Shown here one piece after another: positions 34,939 to 46,900 of a DNA stretch of 64,000 nt. Numbering within the stretch: the stretch's first letter is position 1; the number at the start of each line of letters is the position of its first letter. The stretch spans positions 682,001 through 746,000 of the forward strand of contig JARUPZ010000016.1 in the NCBI GenBank assembly GCA_031213475.1, written 5' to 3'. The notes under the pieces were generated by a model. The model saw only the letters and a program-made list of their open reading frames with translations, was not told the origin of the DNA and searched no databases. This stretch comes from Nereocystis luetkeana. Lineage: Eukaryota; Sar; Phaeophyceae; Laminariales; Laminariaceae. Made by a program: the position numbers and the translations under genes.

Positions 34939-37900
34939 GTCTGTGCTGGCTGACACGAACTACGAACTGAACTGGCACTTTGTCCTATGGTTCTGTCTGG
35001 CTTGCTTGCAGTCATCCAACAAACATGCGCACGCATCAACGTATGAGCGGTCTCCTGCTGCTGCTGGCTAGTACGGTATATACAGTCTCTGTTTGAACAC
35101 GTGGTAGATCGACGGTGTGTGCATCCTCTATTGCTGTGTGGTTGACGACTTGATTTGGACCTCGCTACAGGTACAGGTCCTGCGTCGTGCTGTGCAATAG
35201 AACGGTGCATGCTCGCGGAGGTAGCGGTGACACGTGGTTGTGGATGTATCGAACAACTCCCAGAACCTTGAACCAGCCAGCCATACGTGAGCTCCCACCA
35301 GGACAATCCACGTGTCGACGGTCAGTTTTACTACTGCTGTTTTACTGATGACGCGTTTTTCAACAAGTTTGGCAACATCGTACATGTAGCACCAACCCAA
35401 CCCGAGCCAACCCCACCACTCCCCCCAACCAGGCCAACGCGAAGCAATGGGAGAGCCTCGAGCCCGCAGTCAAGCTGTGGACAGAGCGTGACAACGAAGG
35501 GCCCCACGAGGACGAGCCTACACCGTCGAAGCACAGCTCTCAGAGCGGCAGGAGCTCGGCCTCGTCAGAACGTGAGGCTAATACAACGGACGGCGAAGCT
35601 GGGGGCGAGGCGGAGAAGGAGGGCCACAACGAGGAGCGGGCCGGGGCACCCGGCGTGTCCGACACGACGTCTCGCATTTACGACGAGGCTGCGAGCCTGC
35701 TGGCTCACAACCGTGCTGTGCTGGGCCAGGCGCTGGCGCGCTCGGGGCGCACTAGCGAGGGCATCGTCGAGCTGGAAGCGGCTTGCCCGGAGATTTTGGA
35801 GTACCAGCAAAACGCGCAGGGTCGACGGGATAGCAAAAGTGAGATCGCCAATTCGTACTGGCTTTAGTATGCTACACGTAGAGCAGTTGCGACGTCGAGA
35901 TGGTCAGGGTAATTTATTACTGTTTTTTTCAGTGCCAGTCATTTCATCATATGTTCTCCCTGGAAGTGGTGGGTGACTCGCCCTTTATGCCCTCTGTTCT
36001 TTTTTTGCGACGTATGGCGCCGTGAAGCCCCCCTGCCTGCCTCGGCAGAGAGGCAAGGTGCGCGGGAGGTGTGATATATTGTCCCCCGGTGCAGAGCTGA
36101 GCGGTTACCGCGGTTGCCGTTTTCGTTTTTTTTCTGTGCTGCTGTTGCGCAAAATTCGAAAACTGCTGCAGGTATTGTATGCGGTGTGTTTCGTGTTTTT
36201 GTGTTTTTGTGGATTTGTTTCTTTTTGGTTTTGGTGATGGAATGAGGTGATGGGTTGCAACGCCCACCGGTAATTTGTTCAAAGTTTGTATGCGGCTAGC
36301 AAAAGTTATGTAGTTTGTTTTTGCCAGACCGCAGGAGACCGGTCAGGATAAACACCAACGACGTGCGCACTCGAGTGCTGGTACTCGTACGTAACACTAC
36401 GGTCACTGCTTGCCGTCGTCTCAGTGTGGGTATATAATGCTGTGCATCTGGTATCAAACGAACATCTTCATCGATCAAATCTAAAGGCCGGACGTGAACG
36501 CCAACGTTAACCACCACCACCTCCACGGTTTCCATCGCCACCAGTACCACCACCACCAATAAATATGTACCACCCCAACCACTTCGTCCGCTCCTGCTCC
36601 TCCTGCTGCCTTGCGTCCTGGCTCTACTTCCCGAGCAGTGGTTGTTGTTCTCACGTTTCCACTGTCCGTGAAGCCGTCGCCCTTCCGCGCTGCAAGGTCG
36701 TGGTGCCCCTCCCCTGAGTTTTCACGGGGCTGTCGACGGGCACCACCACCTTCCAGCTCGGAAGGACGGACGTATTTGTTTTAACGTGCATACGTATGCC
36801 CTACGACTTACGACTCTGCTGTAGTAGTACCGGTACGAGACCTCAAGATACACCGCCGTACGTGATGGGACGTAACGGTTTCTTGTGTTGTGTATGAGTA
36901 CGGTACTGTACTACTGTACAGCAGCAGTTGGATACCTGGTATCATAATTTTAAAAAAAAAAGACTGCTGTACGTACACCAATCAGTCTCAATTTGAGTAC
37001 AAGTAAGTACGGGCCTCGATACATGCAAAATATGTTTTACCAGGTTTTGGTATACCGCTGTGAAGAACAAAGCAAGCAAGCTCAGGTTTAGCTTTCATGA
37101 CCGGTTTGGTGATGCGGTGATGCTGGTGGTGCATGGTGCTTCTCCGGTTTGGACTACGTGGTGCTTGCGTACGAAAATAGCGTACGACGTCTTCAATATT
37201 TTATACTTTTTGAGTGGTACTGACTCCTCTGATCTGGCCAGCATCAAACTGCTGCAATAGGTCAGAGTTCTGCACCAGGGTAGCAGCACGTACGTGAACG
37301 AAACCTTCAGCAGTTAGTTTTACGAAGATGACTATCCTAACGGAACGATAAATTTCGAAATTTGGAAATCAAATTTAGATTTCGATAAATTTTTATTTGA
37401 TTTCGCAAAAATAAACGTGTTTGTGTTCTATATGGGTAGGCACAATTCGATGCGAGTCGACGAGGGAAGAAAATGCTGGAATCTTCTCGCGATAAAAATG
37501 AAGGCACGTACCGTAGCGGGAAGGGGGGATAAGAGCCTGCTATGTCACCCCGGATCTGAGTTACGAGTTGGAAGGAGAGAGAAGAAGATGTGCGAAGATA
37601 ATGAATGGGATGAAAAAATAAATAAATATATATATAAATATATCGGGGAACAGCGTATTAGTTTTCAAACAAGAGAGCAATCGGAGTAACCTGGAAAAAC
37701 GCCCTACTTCACACGCCCAGCCGTCAAACACCGACTGGCGTAGACGAGAGCGAAGGTTTGTGCTGTCACGTGCGCGCCGCCGCCAGCTTCTTTTTCTTTC
37801 TGGTGGCAAACTATAGGAAGCCATCACCTTTCAGGGTGTCTTGAGTGGGCGGAGGGATCCCTCAGGCGCCACGCCCGGAACAGCAACGGTGATGCAGCTA

Positions 37901-40900
37901 TCGAGGTCTCGAGCGTATCCTCTGTTTTTTTGCTCGTTTGCTCGGTTTTCGTGATGGTTGGCGGATCGAGCAGGCCGAAAAATTGGGCTTGCGGCCGCCA
38001 TGTGTTTTTTTAGGCGCCACCGCCGGGGTACGATGTGCTGTGGCATGTGGGCGTGGGCGTGGGCGCAGCTATTGCTCCGGTCGCCTCTCGTTGAAGTTCG
38101 CGTTTTATCGCCTCGGTCATGGTCACCGAAGCGGCCAATAATCACCCCAGACTCGGCCGGGGGTGTTGACCCACCATGAACATGCCACATCATGGCGCAT
38201 CAACCCCCAAATAAATTCCAAATTTTAAAAAAAAACCCACACGAAAAAAGCCCCCAAAGAAAAAGACTCTTCACTGAAATTGTTTTTTTGCAATTGGCCT
38301 TGAGAATGTCTGCTTGGCGATTCACTCTCCGGCCAATTAGATACAAATTTAATTAGAAAAAACAAATATAATCAAACTGGAAAAAAGGCAAGTCCTCGAT
38401 AAGATGGGCCCTTATGCTTGTTTCATGATGCATACCTGGTACGGGGGCCATCAGTGCCTGGTAAATGTTTGTTGGATACATATCATACGTGCTGACTGCT
38501 GAATATCGTTCCGCACCCCCAATGAGCTACAACAGCAGTACGTCGGGTGCTGGTCTGATTATACCAGCTGTAGACTTCTGCAGACTCCTTGCGCTTTTTC
38601 GCGACTACATAGCATAGTATTGATATTATTAATAGTAGTGTAGAAGGGGGCAAAGAGCATGCAAAGTGGTACCGCTCTGTTTGTAGACATAACCTCTGTT
38701 TGATATTCGTATCAGACTCAAAACGGCGATTCTATTTTATATTCACAGCCAGTGCTGTGTGAAACGGTTGTGTTGGGGATCATGGTTGGTGTTTCTCCAG
38801 TGTCGACCACGTGGTACCTTCAAAGTATCAGTATAGGTATTACGAGGGACCATAGTAAGTAGGACCAAATATTGTTCGTGGAAATTGTTAAATATATAGG
38901 TTTATATCTATACCACAGGTCCTATTAACTATGGTCCCCCGTAATAGTAGAATTATTTCCCTGACACCTGACAGAACTCGTATTTCAGGGGACCATGTTA
39001 AATAGGACCTACGGCACAGACAAAAACCAATATATTTCGCTATTTTTCCTAGTAATAACAACATTTGGTCCTATTCACTATGGTCCCCCGTTATAGTGTA
39101 GTACGGAGCTCCTTACGGCAGTCCAACCGCACAAATCGACGCGAGTCGGCGAGTCGATCAGCACCAATCGACTCAAGTCGGCGAGCAAAAGTTGTGCTAG
39201 ATCCTTCGCGCGATAAAAACGCAAGGCGCGTACCGTAGTGGTGATGGTGTAGAAAAATCTATAAGACTGGTGTTGATTGTGCCAGTATGTTTGTATGTGC
39301 CCACGACCATCAATAATAGGAAGGAGGGGTAAGAATGGCGAAGATCATAAATGAGAGGACAAAACAAAACCAAAAGGCCTCGTGCATGCGTAGGTACACG
39401 AGGGGGGGGGGGTGTTCTTCACATTAAATCGTTCTTTCTACCCGTCGACATCCAGCACAACTAATTGTCCGTGCCGATTCTTCAATCCTTTAGAGAGATG
39501 CAGGCTGTTTGGTCACAAAACTTCGCCACAGAGATACTACAATGTTGTGCAGTAAGCAGAGTAAACAATGCAATGCCACGTCAGCGTACTGGATACTATG
39601 ATAGGACGACCGCCCCGCTTACCCTGAAAGTCCGAATGCTGAAGGCCATGGTGATTGAGACCCCCCTGCTGTACGGGTGCGTGACGTGGACCCTCAAAGC
39701 GGAACACTTTGCCAAGCTTCGAACAACTCACCACCAAGTCCTGTTGCGAGTCATTGGCTTCCAGCGGCGACTTTTTACTGACCACGCCACCTTTTCATAC
39801 GCGAAGGCTCTCAAGATGACACGTTATGAGAGCGTCGAAACGACCATCCGTAATCGGTGGCTCTTTTTTGCGGGGGGCATGGCACGGCAAAGCAAGCAGC
39901 GATAACCCAGTCGGGTAATGATCGGGACGATGGCTGGCGGGGAAGATCCGAGACCTGGCGACAGTTTTAAGACTTGGCATAGATGCATGGTCGAAATTCC
40001 GAGCCACCAAAGGGTCAACGGAACGCTTCCCCTTGGTGTTGAAGTTGAGACCGCGCTGTGGTCCACTCCAGCGAAAAAGGCGAAAAAGTGGTACCGGGGG
40101 GTCCTTGAAGCAGCCAAACGGTTCATGGTGAGGCGGCACGGGGATGAGGCACAGCTGAGCTCGGAGCGCCGCGCATCCGCCGTGGGTGGTGCCCAAGAGA
40201 ATGGGGGGAGGGGTGGCAACAGGAGGAGTGGAAGCAAACCCGACCAAGGGATTGCGGGGAGGGGGGGCAACAGGAGTAGAGGGGAAACCGCGGTGGACGA
40301 AAGTAGGAAGGAGACGGCAGACAGGGTAGCGAGGCACCAGGCCGACTAATAAGTGGAACATGCCTATACTACTCGTGCCACCAACTGGTGCAGTTGGTTC
40401 GAACGTGGTCTTCCCTTGTTTTCTCTTTTTTTTTGCGCTTTGATCCTCCCGTGATTTTCTCACTATCATGTGTATCTTTCTTTCTTCTTTTCGTCATGAA
40501 AGGAGTTTTGTGGCGTGGGTGCATGGCGAGCCTGCTTTGCTTGTTTGGTATTGTCTGGCGCATCCTCTCCGGGGGTGGGGCAAAGTTGGCGAACGCAGGA
40601 CGGGCATCCTCTCCGGGGGTGGGGCAAAGTTGGCGAACGCAGGACGGAGACGGCAGACAGGGTAGCAAGGTATCAGACCGACTAGTAGGTAAAATCTGGC
40701 CATGCTACTCGTACCACAAACTGTTGCGGCTATCTGGAGGGTGTTTATTTGTTGTGCATTGGATTGCCTGTTGTTGCCCTCGGTTCTGTTTATATGTAGC
40801 GGTGTTGTTTCTTTGGCTCGTTTTGTTGTGTCTGCCACGTCCCCTGCGGGGGGGCACGGCAGGTTTCCGTTGTTTCCTTTTTTTCTCTTTCGTTTTTTTC

Positions 40901-43900
40901 ATTGTTTTTTTAATTCTAACATTTCTTCTCTTTCATAGACTGTTTATGACTGCCTGTCATATACCGTACAGTATGCTGAAATGGCATTGCGTTGTCCGCT
41001 CTGTTTGCTTAGGAACACTGCTGTATCTACGAGTATATTTGTTCTGTGACCACAGAACTTGTATCTCTCTGCTCTCTACTACTAATAATAATAGGATTGA
41101 ACAATCGGCACGGACACAGGTTGTGCGGGATGTCGATGGGTAGACAGAACGGTTTAATATGTACCGCTGCCAGGTACACATTACACACACAACTGGCACG
41201 ACATACACATTTTATGAAAGACAGAAAATAAAACAAACAAAAAAGCAAATCGAAAGAAAAAAGAAGAGGAAAGAGTGTCGTGCCCCCTCCCGTAGGGGAT
41301 GCATGTGTGTGTGTTCTTCACTTTAAACTGTTGTTTCTACCCGTCGACATCCAGCACAAACAGTGTCCGTGCCGATTCTCCAATCCTAGAAGAGATACAA
41401 GTTATGTGGTCACAAAGCTACGCCACAGAGATACTACGTTGCCACGTGTGCAGTAAGCACTGCAGTGGGCAATGCAAAGCCATGTCATCATACCTGGTAC
41501 TACATACGACAGGCACGACATACACAATCTATGAAATAGAGAAACGAAAAGAAACAATCGAAGAGAAAACAAAAACAAAGTAGACAAATCGAAAGAGAAG
41601 AAGAAAAAAAATGAAAGCAAAAACTAAATGAAAGCAAAAACTAAGAGAAACAATCTGTCGTGTCCCCCCCCGGCAGGAGAGGTGGCCAACACTTGAAAAA
41701 GAACGAGCTGGAAAAAAGAAAAAAAAGGACAAATACACCACTGCTTGTGAACAGAGTAAGACAAAGAACCAAGGAAAAAAAATAACAAAGGGGAAATAAC
41801 AGGCAGACCAAAGCCCAAAGCACCTTTCAGGTGGCGGCAGCAGTTTGTGGTACGAGTAGTATAGCCAAGTTCCCCCAGCTAATCCGCCTGGTACCTTGCT
41901 ACCCAGACTGCCGTCTCCGCCCTGCGTTCGTCAACTGTGCCCAACCCGTTGGCGTCAGACAATACGAAACGAGCAGAGCAGGTTCGTCATCCAACTACGC
42001 CACACGGCTCCTTCAGTACGGCTTATCAATCAGAGAAGGAAGAGAAAAAAATAAAATGAAAATCACGGAGAGTCAGCGCAAGAAAGAAAAAAACAAAACA
42101 AGAAGGGAAAACACGGGAAGACCACGTTCGAACCAGCTGCACCAGTTGGTAGCATGTGGCACAGAGCGAGCCGAAGAAATAATTCCACCACTACATACAA
42201 ACAGAGTAAGACCAACCAAGGGATATAGCAGGCAAACCGGAGCACACAAAAAAATAAGAAAAAACACTCTCCAGGCAGCCGCAGCAGTTTGTGGTACGAG
42301 TACGTGTAGCAAAGACACGTGCTACGTACCTACTACTAATACTGCTGTATTACGGGGGACCATAGTAAATAGGACCGAATATTGTGGGTCAAATTTGGTA
42401 AATATATGGGTTTTTGTCTGTACCGTAGGTCCTATTTACCATGGCCCCCCGTAATAGTCGGTCTGGGCAACTCCTTGCAAAGTTATCATACCATATATTT
42501 TGTGATGAACATCCTGTCATCATGCCTGATATGATCTGATGTGATCCACCACACAAGGCGGTAACTCCTCGTGAAACTATCATGTGATCGTGTGTGCGTG
42601 TGTTCATGCCCATGTATACTTCGTTTCATATGGAGCAGTACGTGCAAGAGTAGCAGTGCTGCGCGTGCTACTCTATACTCAATACCACTCTTGTTGTATT
42701 GATGGTCCAGGACAGCAGCGGCAGGACAAAACGGAAATATGTGTGTAAACATGCTGCTGTTGTACTGACGAACGAAGAACAAACGCTTGAAGTGCTGACG
42801 TATACGAAGTATGATATGCCTTGATGGGAATATGATCACCGGTACGACAAGTTACGACCGATATGTTTGAATCTTTATATATCTGCATTTAAATGTCGTG
42901 GTGGTCAGAGTGATGATGATGGTGGAGGCGTTACGGTGTTTCCCCCATGTGGAGCACGTGGTGCCTACAAAAATACGAGAGAGGACCCGAGGCAATGTAG
43001 GCACACACACGACCGTGTTGTTACACAGTGGTGATATACTCTCCTCTCTCTCATACCTGGTATGTAAGTACCCTGGTCTCAACTACCAGGCATCATAATT
43101 AATACCAGTATACAATACCTGGTACAACAGTAGACGTACCGATACGGTTTTTCCTGTTGTACCAGGCATATACTATTATTTGGTTGTATCACAATTCCTG
43201 ACATTTTGTTCGCCTGGTGCTGTTCATCCCGCAGGCTCTGTAGATCATGGGTGTTGTTTCGCCAGCACGTCGCTGCGCGATTTTCCCGTTATTAGACAAG
43301 AGTTCTTGGTACTGCTGCCTGGATACGTGAATATTCTGATGGCCTTGATTTTTCCGACCTGGCGTTGCTAAGACTGCACTTAAGGTAGGTACTATTAATG
43401 CTACTGCCTGCTGTACCTGTTAATGCAGGTATACGTTGTCGCTATATATAGGAACCCGCGCAGAAGGATAAGTTATGTGTAGTCAGCCGTCGTCCACTTG
43501 TGTGCGTTGGGAGTTTATGTTCGAACAAAAATGTTACAAGAGTCGTGATATTTTTTTATGCCGGGCATCACTGCTTGTACCTCGATCGGCCGTAGGTTTT
43601 AGACTTATATCCCTTTCAAGACTGCAGCCCTGTTCTGGGGACAAACCCGTCAAATTGTAAGTAATGTATCCCCAATGCGGGAATGCAGTCCTAAAAGGGA
43701 AGCGGTCTCGAAAGGAGTACATCAGTACCTTTTTTTTCTTGCGCCGTGTTGCTCTAAAACTCTCAGGGGTTCCCATTTTTTGGCACTGCTGTGTTTTCTC
43801 AGAAGATCGCGTTCGCTCGTAATCATACGCGTACTCTCTGTGGAGCAAAGAGGGTGAGTACCGTTTTTGCCCGAAAAAACGCTGGGTTGTTCGACCGACC

Positions 43901-46900
43901 GTGTCTGATTGATAAAACATTTGTTGCATATCTACACCAAACTCTTGCAATATAACGCACCGCAGTGGTATCATTTTAGTATTGTCAGCGTTTTGTTTGC
44001 GTATTTTAACGTGTTGACCCCTGTATCACACGAGGGTGCCGGTACAAATGAACTGCTTGAATCATACTCTGTTGGTCTCTTACGCCCCGTTTTTTGGACT
44101 GGGCCTCTGAACCCTATCAACCGTGAGCGAACGGCACAGCCGGGCCTTACGAGCGATACGAAGCAAGGAGGCACCGTACGATAGTGCGGAAAGAGGCGCG
44201 GGGGGGGGGGGGGGGGGGGGGGTACAAGACCCCCAATCTGAGATATGCAAGACAATGATGTGTCCTGGTGCAGAAGTGGTTTGGTGTGAGTTGGGACGCC
44301 GCTGTTGGTGGCGCTCGTGTGTGATGACACGATGCAAACACTTCGGTAACGACAGTTGTTTTCCGGTATTTATCAGGTAAAAGTCACGATGCTGCATCAC
44401 GCATTACTTTTCGTTTGCAGGCGAACGACATACCATGCTTGAGTTAGTCTAGTCGTCGACTTCACGTCAAGCGCTAATGCTATACTGTACTTGGAAGCAC
44501 CTTTCGTTTTTGTTTTCCGCTCCACTTTTTTTTTTCGGCTCTCTGAACAAACCGTGGTCACAAGTGTCTTCCCTCCCCCCCCCCCGGTATACACTGCCTC
44601 CATTATTATGGCGCAGAGGGTTCAGAATAGCCACTGCTCGTCGATGTTCATCGAAAGTTGCTCACTCACGTTCATCGCGCTCTCAGTTCATCGCGCTCTC
44701 CGCGATGAGAAGAAGCACTATAGAAATACTGCAACCACCACAACTTCTTTCGGGCTGGTCGGTGTTTCTTGCCCGATTACTTGCCCGGTGGCCATGTATG
44801 TACTTCTTTTTTTTCAGTTTTTTCTTCTGTTTCTTTAAAAAAAAAACCGTTTATTTCGCGGTGGCTACGTACGAGTACCTGCTACAAGGAACGAACGCCT
44901 GCTGTGTTCTCCCTTTCTTTTTAGTTCGCGACACCCACGGGACTTCAAGCCATCACTCACATCCTCCCCAAGGGGAACTTTGTGCGTTTGCACATTTTTT
45001 TTTTTTGAGTATCCGCCGGGATTCGAACCCCGGCCCTCGTACATACGCTATTATTCGTAGTATTCGAGGTCAACCACTAGACCATCAGTGGGACCGATGC
45101 TCGGTATATATATGGTATGCACGAGGTGCCTAACATGATACTTCGAAGTATATTTCTCAAATGCTAATAACGTCTCGTCGATCCTCTCTTGCAGGCTGGC
45201 TTCACTGCTACGCGAACCTGGCCGATATGTACAAGACGCAGAAGCGCTTCGAGGACGCGTCTGATCTCCTGGCCAGAATGCCCTGGCTCCCCAGCCCTCA
45301 GCAAGCCTCCTCCACCACCGCAGAAGCAGAAGCAGAAGCAGTAGAAGGGGGAGACCCCGCAACAGAAAAAACGCCACCCTCAAACCCCGGCAGCGGCGAC
45401 CAGATCCCCGCTGTTCCCCTCGCGGCGGCATCGCGCGGCACAGGCGACGCCACAACCACTACAGCAGGCGACGTCACTCCAATTTCCGCGTCAAAGTCTC
45501 CCTCCGATCCCGAGGACGGCGGCAGCAGCTCTCCGGCCTCAAAAAAGGAGGGGACGGATTCCGAATCATCCCCTGCCCGCGAGCAGCACGGCGGGGGTAA
45601 GGATGAGTCCGGAGCAGACCCGCTATCTGCTCCCGCCGCAAGGGGGGGGGAAGGGACGAGGTCGGAAGGTTCGCCCGCTCGCGGCGCCGGCGCGGCTAGA
45701 GTGGCCGGCCTCAACAAGGTGGCGGCGGCGGCTTCCGCAGCTGCCGCGGCGGAGTCGGCGGCGGCCGCGGCGGCTGCGGTTGAGACGGGGGCCGAGGCGG
45801 CGGCACGGGCTGTGGTGGAGCGGCACGCGGAGGCCATGCGGGCCAGCATGAACGAGCTCGTGGGGGAGTTGGCGGTGACGACTGCGACGAGGCCCTCCGC
45901 TTCGCAGGACTGGATGGACTCGCGCGTTGTCGCGGCAGAGGAGGTGGGAGACGCGAGGGCTGTTTTTCTTGGGGGTGCTCTGCACGGGTCGGGTCGAACC
46001 TCGCGCGGGTCGGTTTGAGTCCGGTCGGGTCGAGTGAAGTTGGCTCGACCCGATCCGTGAGGGTTTGAAACCTCCCGACCCGTCCCGACCCGCAAGATAA
46101 AAAAAACTTGAGTGACCAGACCCGGAGCGGGTCGGGTCACAGCCCATGAAAAACCCTGAACTATAGTATATCCCGCTGCGCGAGTTCCCATATGACAACG
46201 ACAGCCTTTTGATCTTTTCCCGATCTGTTTTTTTCTCTCTCTTTTTTTTTGTTCAGGTCCTAGCCGCGGTGCGCGCTGGTTTGCTCGCCGTCGCCGCTAC
46301 CTCGGACCACTACCAGCAGCAGCAGCAGCAGCTGCAGCAGAAGTCTAGCAGGGATGCCGTGCCGGAGGACGTGCCCCCTTTGCCTGTTGGGGCAAACGGT
46401 CACGCCGACATACTACGGGAGGCCAGCCATTACCTTTCGGCTATCAAGGTTCGCCTCCGGAAGTTTGTTTTTTACCGAAATTAACCCCGCTCAGGACTGC
46501 ACATCTGTTTGTGGGGACAGCACACTTGTAGCTAGCGTCATGATTGGGTTTCTGCACAGTGTATCACAAAAGGAAAAAATCTGCCTCAGGGCGCGTAGCT
46601 GCGAAGCGTGAACCAATACAACACGCAAGAAAACACACTTTCGGACGAATTTTGAAGCTGTTTTTTTCTCGGCGACACGGGATAGTGCAAAACGCCTACA
46701 TACATACGTCTAAGGAAAGATGCCGTCAAGAGCTTTCCAGAAGCACCATTTTGGATGTGTTTGCCCCCCACGTTGAGGAGAGTATCGGCTAGGAAATTCG
46801 TATCAGCGAGTGTGTGTCACCCGTTGTGTCACATGCGGTGCATTATGTTTTTTTTGGGCAGGTTGGCATCACCGCCAAGGTTGGGAATGTACCGATTGTG

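Larger units (their letters stand above)
39415..42300. mobile_element. Cluster of related element copies in both orientations (family G)
   Basis: TTCTACCCGTCGACATCCAG occurs forward at about 39437 and 41335 and, with changes, inverted at about 41125. The 3' region (GGCAGACAGGGTAGC, then ACTCGTGCCACCAACTG) is forward near 40320 and 40655 and inverted near 41850-42300. At least two copies are forward and one inverted; none has an intact ORF. The purine/pyrimidine-rich internal tracts give meaningless long frames. Confidence 0.55.
35839..45194 (+). other. 9.4-kb intron rich in mobile elements
   Basis: Flanked by a strong donor GTGAGA and acceptor CTCTCTTGCAG, with matching phase. It contains repeat E copy 2, two SINE-like copies, three MITEs, the LINE fragment cluster and a tRNA-like sequence. 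I see no independent gene in 36.3-37.4 kb or 42.5-45.0 kb; open frames there lack coding character. Confidence 0.5.

Noticed and set aside
43534..43974. 146-codon minus frame
   Set aside because: No family, lies within the long intron, and lacks supporting splice sites.
45298..46191. 297-codon antisense frame over TPR-like exon 3
   Set aside because: Same cause; it runs across a supported intron and has no family signature.
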